Shown: positions 47,955-57,386, counted from the stretch's first letter. The stretch is 64,000 nt of DNA from Salipiger marinus (GCF_900100085.1 NZ_FNEJ01000002.1:124001-188000), one strand, 5' to 3'. Notes: generated by a model not told the origin, from the letters alone. Translations and numbers: made by a program.

Positions 47955-47970
47955 TTAACGTGGCATTAAC
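47955..47970. promoter_or_regulatory. Perfect CtrA-type box
   Basis: TTAACGTGGCATTAAC fits TTAA-N7-TTAAC exactly. It lies between the ParA-like gene and the divergent barrel gene, 40 bases from the ATG of the barrel and 30 from the leader ORF, so it could serve either. CtrA is the alphaproteobacterial cell-cycle regulator. Single-site matches can be accidental. Confidence 0.55.
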
Positions 47971-48010
47971 CGCGCGCGGCACAGGCTGCGGCAGTGACCG
48001 GAGATCAGGA

Positions 48011-48679
48011 ATGTGCCTGCCGCGCCTTCTCAGCCTCGGACTGGCGCTCTGCCTGCTGGCATCGGGCGCGCTGGCCGGGGCCTGGCCTCAGGCCAAGGGG
48101 GCGGGTTTTGCCAGCGCCACGGTGCGGCTGTCCTGGCCGCAGGACCTTGGCACATGGACCTCGCTGGAGCCGACGGGGCAGTATCGCACGCTTTATGTGG
48201 AATACGGCCTGACCGAGCGCCTGACACTGGGGCTCGATCTGGGCCGGTCGGTCAGCGGCGATGTCAAGACGGTGGCCTTCCTGCGCTGGCCCCTGCGCCA
48301 GTCCGATCCCGGGCTGCGCGTGGCGGCGGAAGTCGGGCTGGGCCAGATCGACGGGGCCGCCGTGCTGAGGCCGGGCCTGTCGCTGGGGCTCGGGCGTGAC
48401 TGGGGCTGGATGGCCGCTGATGCGCTGGTCGAACTGCCCGGCGGCGGGCGCGCGGCGGCGAAGCTGGATCTGACGCTGGGGCTCCATCTGCCGTCAGACC
48501 GCATGCTGCTGCTGCAGGTACAAAGCGGCGCGCCCGCAGACGGGCCCGGTTTCGTGCGCCTTGCCCCCTCGCTGGTGACGCCGCTGTTCCGCAAGGTGCA
48601 GACAGAGATCGGCGGCAGCTGGAGCCTGACGGGAGACCGGACAATGGGCGTGACCATGGGGCTCTGGACCCGGTTCTGA
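48011..48679 (+). CDS. Probable outer-membrane beta-barrel protein
   Basis: 222-residue exported protein of unknown role. A signal peptide (MCLPRLLSLGLALCLLASGALA) is followed by short alternating polar/hydrophobic strands throughout, e.g. RTLYVEYGLTERLTLGLDLG and VKTVAFLRWPL. It ends GVTMGLWTRF, with the C-terminal aromatic residue that barrels use for outer-membrane assembly. GGAG seven bases upstream supports the start. It diverges from the ParA-like gene across a CtrA box. An alternative is a periplasmic jelly-roll protein. Confidence 0.6.
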   Translation: MCLPRLLSLGLALCLLASGALAGAWPQAKGAGFASATVRLSWPQDLGTWTSLEPTGQYRTLYVEYGLTERLTLGLDLGRSVSGDVKTVAFLRWPLRQSDPGLRVAAEVGLGQIDGAAVLRPGLSLGLGRDWGWMAADALVELPGGGRAAAKLDLTLGLHLPSDRMLLLQVQSGAPADGPGFVRLAPSLVTPLFRKVQTEIGGSWSLTGDRTMGVTMGLWTRF

Positions 48680-48721
48680 CCGGCCCCGCGGGAGGACCGG
48701 TCCGGCAGGCGCCATCCCCTG

Positions 48722-51007
48722 CTACAGATCCATGCGCACCCGCAGCGTCAGATCGCCCCGCATCGGTTCGGGCCAGATCACATGGACCTGATCCTGACCG
48801 GGGCCTTCGCCGGGCTGCGCATAGGGCATGTGATGGGCGCTGACATTGGCGCCGTTGCGCGGGCGCGACCGCAGGACAAGGCTCTCCACCTCCTGCGCCA
48901 CGCCGTCAAAGGGCAGCTTGCCTCCGGTGCCGACCACCCAGGTCGCCGCATGGCTGTTCTGGGCATGGCTGATGGTGACCGGGTTTTCCGCCCCGGTCTG
49001 GATGTTGTGATAGGTGTTGGAATGGACAAACACCCGCCGCATCGCGCTCAGGTTCAGCCCGGCAAAGGAGGTGTCGACCCGCTCCACCCGGTCGATCTGC
49101 CCGCCCACGCTGCGGAACAGGTTGCCCGAGACATTGAGCCCGTTGACCATATGCCCCGTGCCGTAAGGTTTGACCACGAGGAAGGAAAACCATGCCGCAA
49201 CGTTGGAACACAGGAAAACGTTGTTGGTCACCGACAGGCCCGCAAAGCCGAAGCCGCCGGAAAAATCCGGATCCGGCTCGCGTTCGTTCGTCCATTCGAT
49301 GAAGCAGTTGTCGACATAGTTGCCAGAGATCGTGGCATTGCAGGCCCGCAGGCACAGCACCACCCCGGCGCTGCGGATGCCGGAGGCGGTGTCGTCGCCC
49401 TGAAAGAAATGGTTGCCCGAAATGACCGAATGCGCCCCCGAGACCACGGCGAAATGCCGGAACTGCGACGCGCGGTTGTTGCGGATCTTCACGTCATTGG
49501 CGTTGGTGTTCAGCGCGACCGACTGGCGCGCCTGCGTGGCCAGGTCCGGCTCGGCGCTGATGAACTGGTTGTGATCCAGCAGCAAACCCTGACAGCCCTC
49601 CCCGATCGAGGTGATGCCGCGATGCCCGGGCCGGTTGAAGACACAGTTGCGGATCACGTTGACCGTGCCCAGCGGCGGCAGCATCACGCCGCTGGCCAGC
49701 GCCGAACACTGGAACTCCACATCCTCGATCTCGAATTTTTCGAGCTTCTCGAACCCCGCAAAATCCAGCAGGTAGCGGAAGCGGGTAAAGGTGTAGGCCT
49801 GCGTGCCCGCCGCATCCGACAGCGGCTGCGACAGCGCCACCTCGCGCGCGGCCACGTTGACGGATTTCACGTAGATCTCGCGCCCCACCCCCGCCGCGGT
49901 GACAAGGCTGCCCACCTGCACATTCGCCACGTTGACCACATTGGTCAGCCGCCACGGATCTGCCGCCGCATAGCTGGCCTGCGAGGTGACGGTGCGCGGC
50001 GCCCATGTGCCGCTTTCCTCGGCCCGGATCTGGCCGTTGCGCAGCACCCGGCGCTGCGCATAGGTGCTGCGGTTGGCCACCGCCGCCGCCACGTCGAGCG
50101 GCGCCATCAGCGACACCCGCCGACCGGCCAGATCAAGGCTCTCATGATCGGCATTGTTCAACAGCGACTGCAGCGCCTTGCTCAAAGCCAGTGTTTCGTC
50201 GCCCCCGAAGGCGTCGATATAGGCGGAAAGGTGAAAGTCCTTGGTCAGCGACAGGATGGCAGCCGCGGGCATCGTCACCTGCCCCTCAAACCGCACATGG
50301 CTGTCGAAGGTCACAGAATTCGCCAGCCGGAACGTGCCCGCCGGCACCAGAACCGTGCGCCCCTGTGCCGCAGCATCCGCCGCCTCGAAGGCGGCGCTGT
50401 CATCGGTGCTGCCATTGCCGGTTGCGCCGTAATCGCGCACGTCGACCATGGCCAGCATGTCGCGCAGGAAAACCTGGCTCACATCCTCGATCTGCAGATC
50501 GTCGATCCGGACCACGCCCCCCACCGGCCCGGTCAGATCCAGCCCGAAATGGCCCAGCGTCGGCTCCATGCCCCAAGGCATGTCCACCCCCTGCCGCGTG
50601 CCGGTGCCGACGATGGCCGACACCTCCACCACCGCGCCATAGCTGGTCAGCGCCCGTGCCGGGCCCTGCAGCGGCAGCCCGCTCACCGCCTGCGACCCCC
50701 GCCCCGCCCAAGCGGCGATCCGCACGGCGGGCAGCGGCCCCGACAGCGCCTTCACCCGCGCCGTAACGCGCAGATAGACGCCCGGCAGGATCGGCGTATT
50801 GCCCATGTAGCGCAGCTTCTGCGTGGCTTCTGTTTTCTGCAGCTCCAGAGCGCCGCCAAAATCCTGATCCGCCGGAACGAAAGCCGCCGTGGGCAGGCTG
50901 TCATAACTGTCGGATCCGGGCGTGCCGTCTCCCCGTGACCAGTGGTTCAGCCCTTGGGAAAACGGCGTGGGGGAAAGCTCCACACCTTGGGTCACTGCAA
51001 TGTTCAT
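48722..51007 (-). CDS. Right-handed beta-helix protein (pectate lyase / GH28-related)
   Basis: 761-residue protein. The first 220 residues (SPTPFSQGLNHWSRGDGTPG ...) look like a carbohydrate-binding or capping jelly roll. Then MVDVRDYGATGNGSTDDSAAFEAADAAAQG is the classic opening of the pectate-lyase-3 / GH28-related beta-helix, and ISGNHFF, ISGNYVDN, VTNNVFL, VSGNLFR mark successive coils. There is no signal peptide, as in phage tailspike-like and some surface depolymerase proteins. Start at 51007 chosen for MNIAVTQG. It converges with the barrel gene. I recognise the family in roseobacters but not a function. Confidence 0.8.
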   Translation of the reverse strand: MNIAVTQGVELSPTPFSQGLNHWSRGDGTPGSDSYDSLPTAAFVPADQDFGGALELQKTEATQKLRYMGNTPILPGVYLRVTARVKALSGPLPAVRIAAWAGRGSQAVSGLPLQGPARALTSYGAVVEVSAIVGTGTRQGVDMPWGMEPTLGHFGLDLTGPVGGVVRIDDLQIEDVSQVFLRDMLAMVDVRDYGATGNGSTDDSAAFEAADAAAQGRTVLVPAGTFRLANSVTFDSHVRFEGQVTMPAAAILSLTKDFHLSAYIDAFGGDETLALSKALQSLLNNADHESLDLAGRRVSLMAPLDVAAAVANRSTYAQRRVLRNGQIRAEESGTWAPRTVTSQASYAAADPWRLTNVVNVANVQVGSLVTAAGVGREIYVKSVNVAAREVALSQPLSDAAGTQAYTFTRFRYLLDFAGFEKLEKFEIEDVEFQCSALASGVMLPPLGTVNVIRNCVFNRPGHRGITSIGEGCQGLLLDHNQFISAEPDLATQARQSVALNTNANDVKIRNNRASQFRHFAVVSGAHSVISGNHFFQGDDTASGIRSAGVVLCLRACNATISGNYVDNCFIEWTNEREPDPDFSGGFGFAGLSVTNNVFLCSNVAAWFSFLVVKPYGTGHMVNGLNVSGNLFRSVGGQIDRVERVDTSFAGLNLSAMRRVFVHSNTYHNIQTGAENPVTISHAQNSHAATWVVGTGGKLPFDGVAQEVESLVLRSRPRNGANVSAHHMPYAQPGEGPGQDQVHVIWPEPMRGDLTLRVRMDL

Positions 51008-51148
51008 GCCGTCGATCCTCTGCTGCTGCGCGTGCAACAGGGCCACCCGGCCCCGCGCGACAGGGAGGTATCAGGCAGGGGTTAACGGAAATCGCGCCCG
51101 GCGTGACGCTGCTCCCGGCGCTGCGGCAACGGATCCGGCGTCAGCAGC

Positions 51149-51550
51149 TCAGACCGAGGCTTCGGGCGCCTGCAGCAGACGCACGCCCGCGATGCGCCAG
51201 CGCCCGTCGATCTGTTCCATCCGGTATTCCAGCAGATGCGCCCGCCCGTCGGCATCGGTGACATAGACCGACTGCAGCTGCGCACCGTCGACCTGCCGCA
51301 GCGGGCCAAAGCGCACGTCATCGGGCCGCCAGACCATCGGATAGCCGTCGCGCACCATGCGGGCGAAATTGTCGGGCGTGCCGAACAGGCCCTGAATGCC
51401 GGGGCTGGCATAGGTGAAGGCCCGCGCCGGATCCTCGGCCAGAAACGCGTCCATCTGCCCGCGGATCGTCGCGGCAATGTCGCCCTCCTGCGCCACGGCC
51501 TGCCCGGCAAGACCTGCGGCCATCACAGCCGCCAGAACCAGAGCCCTCAT
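51149..51550 (-). CDS. DUF4864 family secreted protein
   Basis: 133-residue exported protein. Signal peptide MRALVLAAVMAAGLAGQAVA-QE. The mature part, IRGQMDAFLAEDPARAFTYASPGIQGLFGTP then WRIAGVRLL, is the usual shape of DUF4864, an NTF2-like small fold. Function unknown. ATG at 51548-51550 is preferred since the signal peptide begins there; an upstream TTG in frame is possible. Confidence 0.75.
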   Translation of the reverse strand: MRALVLAAVMAAGLAGQAVAQEGDIAATIRGQMDAFLAEDPARAFTYASPGIQGLFGTPDNFARMVRDGYPMVWRPDDVRFGPLRQVDGAQLQSVYVTDADGRAHLLEYRMEQIDGRWRIAGVRLLQAPEASV

Positions 51551-51625
51551 CACCACACCTCCACCTTGACCAAGCGTCAAGCTAGAGCGGGGTGCCCGCC
51601 CGTCAATCCGGGCGGGCGCGGGTCA

Positions 51626-53203
51626 TCAGGCCAGCTTGCCTGCCAGCGCGTCGCGGATCAGCGCGGCGGTTTCGGCGACGCCGTAAAGGGCGATGAACCC
51701 GCCAAAGCGCGGCCCCTGGCTTTGCCCCAGCAGCACCTCGTAAAGCGCCTTGAACCAGTCGCGCAGGTTCTCGAACCCGTGCTCCTTGCCCACGGCAAAG
51801 ACCAGCGTCTGCAGCGCCTCGTCCTCCACCGCGCCGTCATAGGCGTCCAGCCGGGCGGCCAGATCCTCCAGCGCGGCGGCCTCCTGCGCGTCGGGGGCGC
51901 GGAACTGCTTTGTGGGCTTCACGAAATCGTTGAAGTAACGCACCGCATAGCCCGCCGCCGCATCCAGATCGGGATGCGTGCCGGGATTGGCCTCCGGCGC
52001 GTAACGGCGGATGAAGGCCCACATCGTGTCCTTGTCCTCGGCCCCGGCGGCAGAGGCGAGGTTCAGCAGCATGGAAAACGGCACCACCATCTTCGATTCG
52101 GGCACGTCGCCGCCATGGATGTGCCAGACCGGGTTGTTGACCTGCTGCTCCGGCGTCTGGTCGGGATAGGCGCGCAGCTGCTGGTGGTATTCGTCCACCG
52201 CCTTGGGAATCACGTCCCACCACAGCCGCTTGGCCGTCTTGGGCTTCTGAAACATGAAATAGCTCAGCGATTCCGACGCGGCATAGGTCAGCCATTCGTC
52301 GATCGACAGGCCATTGCCCTTGGATTTGCTGATCTTCTGACCCTGATCGTCAAGGAACAGCTCATAGGTGAAATGCTCCGGCGGGCGCACGCCCAAGGCG
52401 CGGCAGATGCCGTCATAGATCGGGGTATTGGTGGAATGGTCCTTGCCATACATTTCGAAATCGACGCCAAGCGCTGCCCAGCGGGCGCCAAAATCGGGCT
52501 TCCACTGCAGCTTCACATTGCCCCCGGTGACCGGCAGCGTCCATTCCCGCCCGTCCTCGTCGTCAAAGGTCACGGTGCCCGCGGCGGCATCCACATGCTT
52601 GATCGGCACATACAGCACGCGGCCCGTTTCGGGGTGGATCGGCAGGAAGATCGAATAGGTCTGCTGACGCTCTTCCCGCAGCGATTTCAGCATGATGGCC
52701 ATCAGGTCATCATATTTCTCGGCGCAGCGCAGCAGGATCTCGTCGAACTGCCCCGAGGCATAGAACTCGGTCGCCGAATAGAATTCGTATTCGAAGCCGA
52801 ACGTGTCCAGAAACCGCCGCAGCATGGCGTTGTTGTGATCGCCAAAGCTGTCGAACTGCTCGAACGGGTCGGGCACGCGGGTCAGCGGGCGCTGCAGGTT
52901 CTCGTGCAGCAGCGCCTGATTGGGCACGTTTTCGGGAACCTTGCGCATCCCGTCCATGTCATCCGAAAAGCAGATCAGCCGGGTCGGAATGTCGGAAATC
53001 AGCTGAAAGGCGCGGCGGATCATCGTGGTGCGCGCCACCTCGCCGAAAGTGCCGATATGCGGCAGGCCAGAGGGGCCATAGCCCGTCTCGAACAGCACAT
53101 AGCCCTTTTCGGGCGGCGCCTTTTCATAGCGTTTGAGGACCCGGCGCGCCTCTTCAAAGGGCCAGGCCTTCGAGGTCAGGGCGGCTTCGCGCAGTTGGGA
53201 CAT
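51626..53203 (-). CDS. lysS: Lysyl-tRNA synthetase, class I (archaeal type)
   Basis: 525-residue class I LysRS, unrelated to the class II enzyme of E. coli. [14 protein letters not shown] carries the HIGH motif at residues 49-52 and KISKSKGNG the KMSKS motif near residue 290. [23 protein letters not shown] is the class I LysRS block between them. It charges tRNA-Lys. No class II copy is in this window. The C-terminal helical anticodon-binding part is complete. Confidence 0.95.
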   Translation of the reverse strand: MSQLREAALTSKAWPFEEARRVLKRYEKAPPEKGYVLFETGYGPSGLPHIGTFGEVARTTMIRRAFQLISDIPTRLICFSDDMDGMRKVPENVPNQALLHENLQRPLTRVPDPFEQFDSFGDHNNAMLRRFLDTFGFEYEFYSATEFYASGQFDEILLRCAEKYDDLMAIMLKSLREERQQTYSIFLPIHPETGRVLYVPIKHVDAAAGTVTFDDEDGREWTLPVTGGNVKLQWKPDFGARWAALGVDFEMYGKDHSTNTPIYDGICRALGVRPPEHFTYELFLDDQGQKISKSKGNGLSIDEWLTYAASESLSYFMFQKPKTAKRLWWDVIPKAVDEYHQQLRAYPDQTPEQQVNNPVWHIHGGDVPESKMVVPFSMLLNLASAAGAEDKDTMWAFIRRYAPEANPGTHPDLDAAAGYAVRYFNDFVKPTKQFRAPDAQEAAALEDLAARLDAYDGAVEDEALQTLVFAVGKEHGFENLRDWFKALYEVLLGQSQGPRFGGFIALYGVAETAALIRDALAGKLA

Positions 53204-53318
53204 CTCAAACTCTCCAGAAAATGCGTTCCCCCCGGGGGAACAGGTGCGCCCGCGTCCTATTGCAGGCGGGGCGCGGGGTCAATAAATTGCCCGGTGAATG
53301 ACCATAGGAGTCCTGTCC

Positions 53319-53744
53319 GTGCCCGAAGCCTCCCCCCAACCGCTCTCGCCGCAGGACTGCCTTGTGGCGCTGATGATTGCCGTATCGGCCTCGGACCAGA
53401 ACATCCGCACCGCGGAACTGGTCAAGATCGAATCGGCGGTGAACCTGCTGCCGATCTTTGGCGCCTATGACATCGACCGCATGCGGGTCATCGCGGATAT
53501 GGTCTTCGACCTGTTCGAACAGGAAGACGGGCTTGATGCCCTGTTCGGCCTGATCCGCAACCACCTGCCGGAACGGCTGAACGAGACCGCCTATGCGCTG
53601 GCCTGCGACGTGGCCGCCGCCGACGGCTCGCTGCGCGAGGCCGAACTGCGCCTTCTGGAAGAGATCCGTTACGAGCTGGATCTGGACCGGCTGCACGCGG
53701 CGGCCATCGAACGCGGCGCCCGCGCCCGGCATCTGCGCGGCTGA
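53319..53744 (+). CDS. TerB-like (tellurite-resistance) family protein
   Basis: 141-residue all-helical protein. DCLVALMIAVSASDQNIRTAELVKIESAV and ETAYALACDVAAADGSLREAELRLLEEIRYEL are the two TerB half-repeats, with the acidic Asp-x-Glu metal-binding pattern in the second. AGGAG lies eight bases before a GTG at 53319, which I take as the start; an ATG at 53298 would add seven residues but has a poorer ribosome site. No ter operon is near, so tellurite resistance is not implied. Confidence 0.8.
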   Translation: MPEASPQPLSPQDCLVALMIAVSASDQNIRTAELVKIESAVNLLPIFGAYDIDRMRVIADMVFDLFEQEDGLDALFGLIRNHLPERLNETAYALACDVAAADGSLREAELRLLEEIRYELDLDRLHAAAIERGARARHLRG

Positions 53745-53853
53745 CCCGGCTGCGGCGCGGGTCCGGTATTCCGGACCTGCGCGCGGCGCAGCTCTGCCGT
53801 AGTCAGGCCTGACGGGGGTTTAGCGATCCCAGTGCCAGACCGGAGAGTTTACG

Positions 53854-53964
53854 ATGCGCCAGATGTTCACGATCACCGCGACCGCCCTGCTCTGCCTGCT
53901 GCCCCTGCTGGGGGCGGCGGCGGGCAACAGCCCCGCCCCCGCCGTCATGGCTCAGCTGCCGTAA
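53854..53964 (+). CDS. Possible 36-residue exported peptide
   Basis: MRQMFTITATALLCLLPLLG is signal-peptide-like and is followed by a short Ala/Pro tail ending AVMAQLP. CGGAGAG lies eight bases before the ATG. Its last 13 bases overlap the 3' end of dacB on the other strand. No family known. Could be a real microprotein or a decayed start of a longer gene. Confidence 0.35.
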   Translation: MRQMFTITATALLCLLPLLGAAAGNSPAPAVMAQLP

Positions 53965-55448
53965 AGCACGGCCCAGCGTTCGATCAGATCCTGCTGCAGC
54001 CCCTTGGCGCGGCGGTTCCACGCAGCGCCCCCTTCCGGACGCTCCATCTCGGCGCGCGACAGCGCGTCCCGCCGGGGCAGATCGGCGCAGAAGATGGCGA
54101 ACACCATCTGCCGCCCGTCCCGCGTATCCACAAATCCCGCAAGACCGCTGACAAAGTTCAGCGTGCCGGTCTTGGCCTGCACCGTCAGCGGAGAATTGGG
54201 GATCGGCCGCCCCCGGCTGTCCAGCAGCGGGAAAGGCTTCATCATCGGCTTCAGCGGCAGGCGCTGGTTGACCTGCAGCAGGGCCTGCGCCATGTCCTGT
54301 GCCGAAATCCGGCTCTGCGGCCCCAGCCCGGAATGATCCACCAGCGCCACATCGCCCAGCCCCAGCCGCGCCTTGGCCCAGCCGTTCATCTGCCCCGCCG
54401 ACTCGCGCAGACCCACCGCCCGGCCCAGACGGGCGCGCGTGGTCCACATGCCCACGACCTCGGCGGTCAGATTGGTGGAAAACTTCAGCATGTCGCGCAG
54501 CACGACCGACAGCGGCGCGCTGCTGTGCCGTGCCAGCGCGGTCCCGGCCGGAGGGGCGGCGATGACCTGCGGCGCGGGCAGGCGCAGCCCCTGCTCAGCG
54601 GCCAGCGCCTGCAGCACCTCGCCCGCATAAAGCTCGGGCTTGCGCACCGGCAGCCAGCGGGCGCCGCCACTGCCCAGCGCGCCGCGCGCCACGGTCCAGT
54701 CATCGAACCCGCCGCCATCGGCATAGGTGTAAAGCGGGGCATCCCGCGCCACCAGCCCCATGCGGGCCATCCGCACCGCAGGCCGCCGCGTGGCCGAAGG
54801 CGCATCCATGCTCACCTGATAGCCGTCACCGCCGCGGCGCCATTCGAAATGCACCCGGTTGTAATTCAGGTTCAGCGCCGACACGGCGGGGTTGTAGCCC
54901 ACATGTTCCGGCTGGTCCGGATCGATGGCGCGCGCATAGGGCAGCGCGCCGCCGCAGACCAGAAACCGGCCCGTGACCCCGCGCAGGCCCGCGGCCTTCA
55001 GCTGTGCCGCAAGCGCCGCCAGCCCGTCCGTGTCCAGCGTCGGATCGCCGCCACCATTCAGCACCAGATCGCCCGCCACCATGCCATCGGTCACCGGCCC
55101 CGTGGCCAGCACCTCCGTGGCAAAGCGGAAATCGGGCCCCAGCGTGTCCAGCGCATAGGCAGAGGTCAGCGCCTTGGCGACGCTGGCCGGGGGCTGGCCC
55201 CGCTGGCCCTGATGGTCCTCCAGCAGCCGCCCCGAGGCGGCATCAAGCACCGCAAAGCCGACGCTGCCGCCCAGCCCCGCGCCGTCGATCAGCTCGTCCA
55301 CCGAGGTGAGCCCGCGCAGGCGGATATCCTCCCCCCGCGCCACCGGGCGGAGCGAGGCCTGAGGCGCGCCAGCACAGGCGGCAGTGGACACAAGCCCCGC
55401 CGCAAGGGCGGAGCCAAGAAAGGCACGGCGGGAAACTACGGATGTCAT
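53952..55448 (-). CDS. dacB: D-alanyl-D-alanine carboxypeptidase/endopeptidase (PBP4)
   Basis: 498-residue peptidase S13. PASVAKALTSAYAL has the SxxK nucleophile Ser89 and Lys92, VDHSGLGPQSRISA stands at the SxN site (Ser-Gly-Leu) and VQAKTGTLNFVSGLAG is KTG. It trims and cleaves peptidoglycan cross-links in the periplasm. The N-terminus MTSVVSRRAFLGSALAAG has a twin-arginine pair before a hydrophobic stretch, and STAAC at 21-25 is lipobox-like, so a Tat-exported lipoprotein is possible. It is not obviously in an operon; nadD follows on the same strand upstream. Confidence 0.93.
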   Translation of the reverse strand: MTSVVSRRAFLGSALAAGLVSTAACAGAPQASLRPVARGEDIRLRGLTSVDELIDGAGLGGSVGFAVLDAASGRLLEDHQGQRGQPPASVAKALTSAYALDTLGPDFRFATEVLATGPVTDGMVAGDLVLNGGGDPTLDTDGLAALAAQLKAAGLRGVTGRFLVCGGALPYARAIDPDQPEHVGYNPAVSALNLNYNRVHFEWRRGGDGYQVSMDAPSATRRPAVRMARMGLVARDAPLYTYADGGGFDDWTVARGALGSGGARWLPVRKPELYAGEVLQALAAEQGLRLPAPQVIAAPPAGTALARHSSAPLSVVLRDMLKFSTNLTAEVVGMWTTRARLGRAVGLRESAGQMNGWAKARLGLGDVALVDHSGLGPQSRISAQDMAQALLQVNQRLPLKPMMKPFPLLDSRGRPIPNSPLTVQAKTGTLNFVSGLAGFVDTRDGRQMVFAIFCADLPRRDALSRAEMERPEGGAAWNRRAKGLQQDLIERWAVLYGS

Positions 55449-55512
55449 GGCGCGATCTAACCTCAGCCCCGGCGCGGCGACAAGCGGTGCCCGTCCCTGC
55501 CGCGATCACATT

Positions 55513-56121
55513 TCATTCGGCCCGCGCCGCGCGCAGCTGGGTAGAGCTGAGCGCGATCATGGGCATGTTGACAAAGCACCATGCGGGCGCGGCGGCCAGC
55601 GCCAGCCGCGGGGCCGCGCGTTCCGGCAGGCGCGCGCCGCGATAGACGCTGGCCGCCACGGAGTCGCGCGCGGCCATGCGGCTGCCGGGGCGGGCCAGCA
55701 CCCCGACCGGCACGCCGGTCATGATGCTGTGCCAGTCCTCCCAGCGGTGCAGCTGGGCCAGATTGTCCGCCCCCATCAGCCAGACGAACCGCACCCCCGG
55801 AAAGCCGTGGCGCAGCAGGGCCAGCGTGCGCGCGGTGTGGCGCGTGCCCGCCAGCGCCTCGATGCCGCTGACGATGACCCGGGGGTCGCTCATCAGCCGC
55901 CGCGCCGCCGCGATCCGCTCGGCCATGGGCGCCGGGCCCTGCGGCTTGAGCGGATTGCCGGGGCTGACCAGCCAGATCACCCGGTCAAGCTGAAAGCGCT
56001 TCAGCGCTTCGCGCGTGATATGCACATGACCGGCATGGGGAGGGTCGAAAGACCCGCCCAGCAATCCCACCCGCTGCCCCGCGCGCAGGGAAAACCCCGT
56101 CTCATATGCGTTCCAGCGCAT
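55513..56121 (-). CDS. nadD: Nicotinate-nucleotide adenylyltransferase
   Basis: 202-residue NAD-synthesis enzyme that joins AMP to nicotinate mononucleotide. [17 protein letters not shown] is the nucleotidyltransferase HxGH region, [14 protein letters not shown] the NadD block and [10 protein letters not shown] the C-terminal SSTxLR motif. The ATG at 56119-56121 is chosen because the family begins there; the frame opens 57 codons earlier without homology. The gene-poor stretch begins right upstream of it. Confidence 0.93.
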   Translation of the reverse strand: MRWNAYETGFSLRAGQRVGLLGGSFDPPHAGHVHITREALKRFQLDRVIWLVSPGNPLKPQGPAPMAERIAAARRLMSDPRVIVSGIEALAGTRHTARTLALLRHGFPGVRFVWLMGADNLAQLHRWEDWHSIMTGVPVGVLARPGSRMAARDSVAASVYRGARLPERAAPRLALAAAPAWCFVNMPMIALSSTQLRAARAE

Positions 56122-56769
56122 CGCGCCTTCCTTTCCGTCTGGCCCTTCAGGGCGAGATGCAGAAAGAGACCGGAACACGGGATCATTCAACCCGAAACTG
56201 ATCCCGGCCAGCAGGGACCGCCCGCCTCTGGACGGCGCAGCACAGGCCGCCCGGTGGCCAATCGGGCCAGTTCCACCACGCCGTCCCTGCAAAAAACGCC
56301 CCGTGCCAGACTGGCAGACGAGCGCCGCAGGATGCCGCCACGGAGCCAGCCTCCCGGGGCCGCGAACCGGAAGGCCGGGGCCTGTGGCGCAAGGGCCATG
56401 GCTGGAAGGACACCAGCACGGGCGCCAGGCCCCGCCCCTGACGGCGGCAACCTCGCCGAAAAGCGCGCCCGAAGGTCACGCCAGCTCCGCGGTGCACGGA
56501 TGCAAAGGGCACCAGCCGCGCGGCAGCCCCGCAGAGGCGATGCGGTGGCAGGATGGTCAGCGCCACGGTCCATGCAGGGCCCACAGCGCAGCACCGGCTC
56601 TGCGGCGCAGCGCGCGTGACCAAACCCGCAGAGCGACCGCAGCCGCAAGCCCCTCGGGTTGCCCTTGCCAACCAGCTCGGCTGCGCGCTCAGGACGCGCC
56701 CGCGCCCGCAGCCTCAAGAGCGGCAGGGAGCACCCGACACGCCCCAGCAGAAATTCCCCTAGGCCTCGT

Positions 56770-56886
56770 CGCGGCAGAGCATCGCCTTTTCTGCCGCAGA
56801 GCTTGCCATGATGATCGACGAAGCGCGCGCACTGGGCGCGCCGGTCAAGCATCACAACGAACACCTGTCGCATAAGGTCGGCACCG
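56770..56886 (+). pseudogene. Possible fragment of an amidohydrolase gene
   Basis: One frame reads AFSAAELAMMIDEARALGAPVKHHNEH, which resembles the 'F..EEL...V.EA...G..VAAHA' strand-helix of imidazolonepropionase-like amidohydrolases. The frame is interrupted by TAG just upstream and runs into the minisatellite downstream. Only about 30 residues are readable, so this is a weak call. Confidence 0.2.
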
Positions 56887-56974
56887 CGAGGCGCGAGGCG
56901 CGAGGCACGAGGCACGAGGCACGAGGCACGAGGCACGAGGCACGAGGCACGAGGCACGAGGCACGAGGCACGAG
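56887..56974. repeat. 7-bp minisatellite (CGAGGCA)n
   Basis: Two units CGAGGCG, then ten perfect units CGAGGCA, then a partial CGAG: about 12.6 units in 88 bases. The perfect run suggests recent slippage. The period is not a multiple of three. No gene reads convincingly through it. Confidence 0.95.
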
Positions 56975-57386
56975 TGATTTTCCAGCGTTGCAGAACGGGA
57001 TCAAGCCCCAGCAGGCCCGCCCCGACAGTCTTTGCCTTTCTCCACCCCTCCGCCCTCACTCGGCCTGATCCTGCATATATGCCGAAGCCTTGTCTGTCCC
57101 CATCTGCCCGACTGCTGCCTGCCCAATGCCTATGCAGGAGCCCCCTGTCGGCTCCCGTCCGTCCGTCGGGACCTTGTCTGACCGAACCCCGCCGGAGCGA
57201 CAGCGTTTGGCGATCTTCCCCTCTTGATCGCACCCCGTCCCTGCCACGGCTCGCTCCGGTTGCGCTGCCAGAGCTTTGCTCCGGTTGCCCTGCCAGGATC
57301 CCGCCCCCAGCGCCCGTGACACCCACCCCATGGACCCCTTGCCAACAGGCCTTGCGCCCGGCGGATAAAGCCCGCGCGGGAGGGTG

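Larger units (their letters stand above)
56122..57386. other. Gene-poor stretch between nadD and the chemoreceptor gene
   Basis: About 1.26 kb with several long open frames in GC-rich sequence but none with family resemblance, a good start or normal codon pattern. It holds a 7-bp minisatellite (56887-56974), an imperfect 19-base direct repeat GCTCCGGTTGCGCTGCCAG at 57253-57271 and 57278-57296, and a short coding-like piece near 56.8 kb. It probably marks decayed or inserted sequence. Confidence 0.6.

Noticed and set aside
53319-53744. Tellurite-resistance operon
   Set aside because: Only a single TerB-like gene is present; no terACDE or related genes flank it.
56187-57326. 379-residue minus-strand frame with LVPRASC repeats
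   Set aside because: The repeat is a translation of the 7-bp minisatellite, and flanking residues show no family or codon signal.
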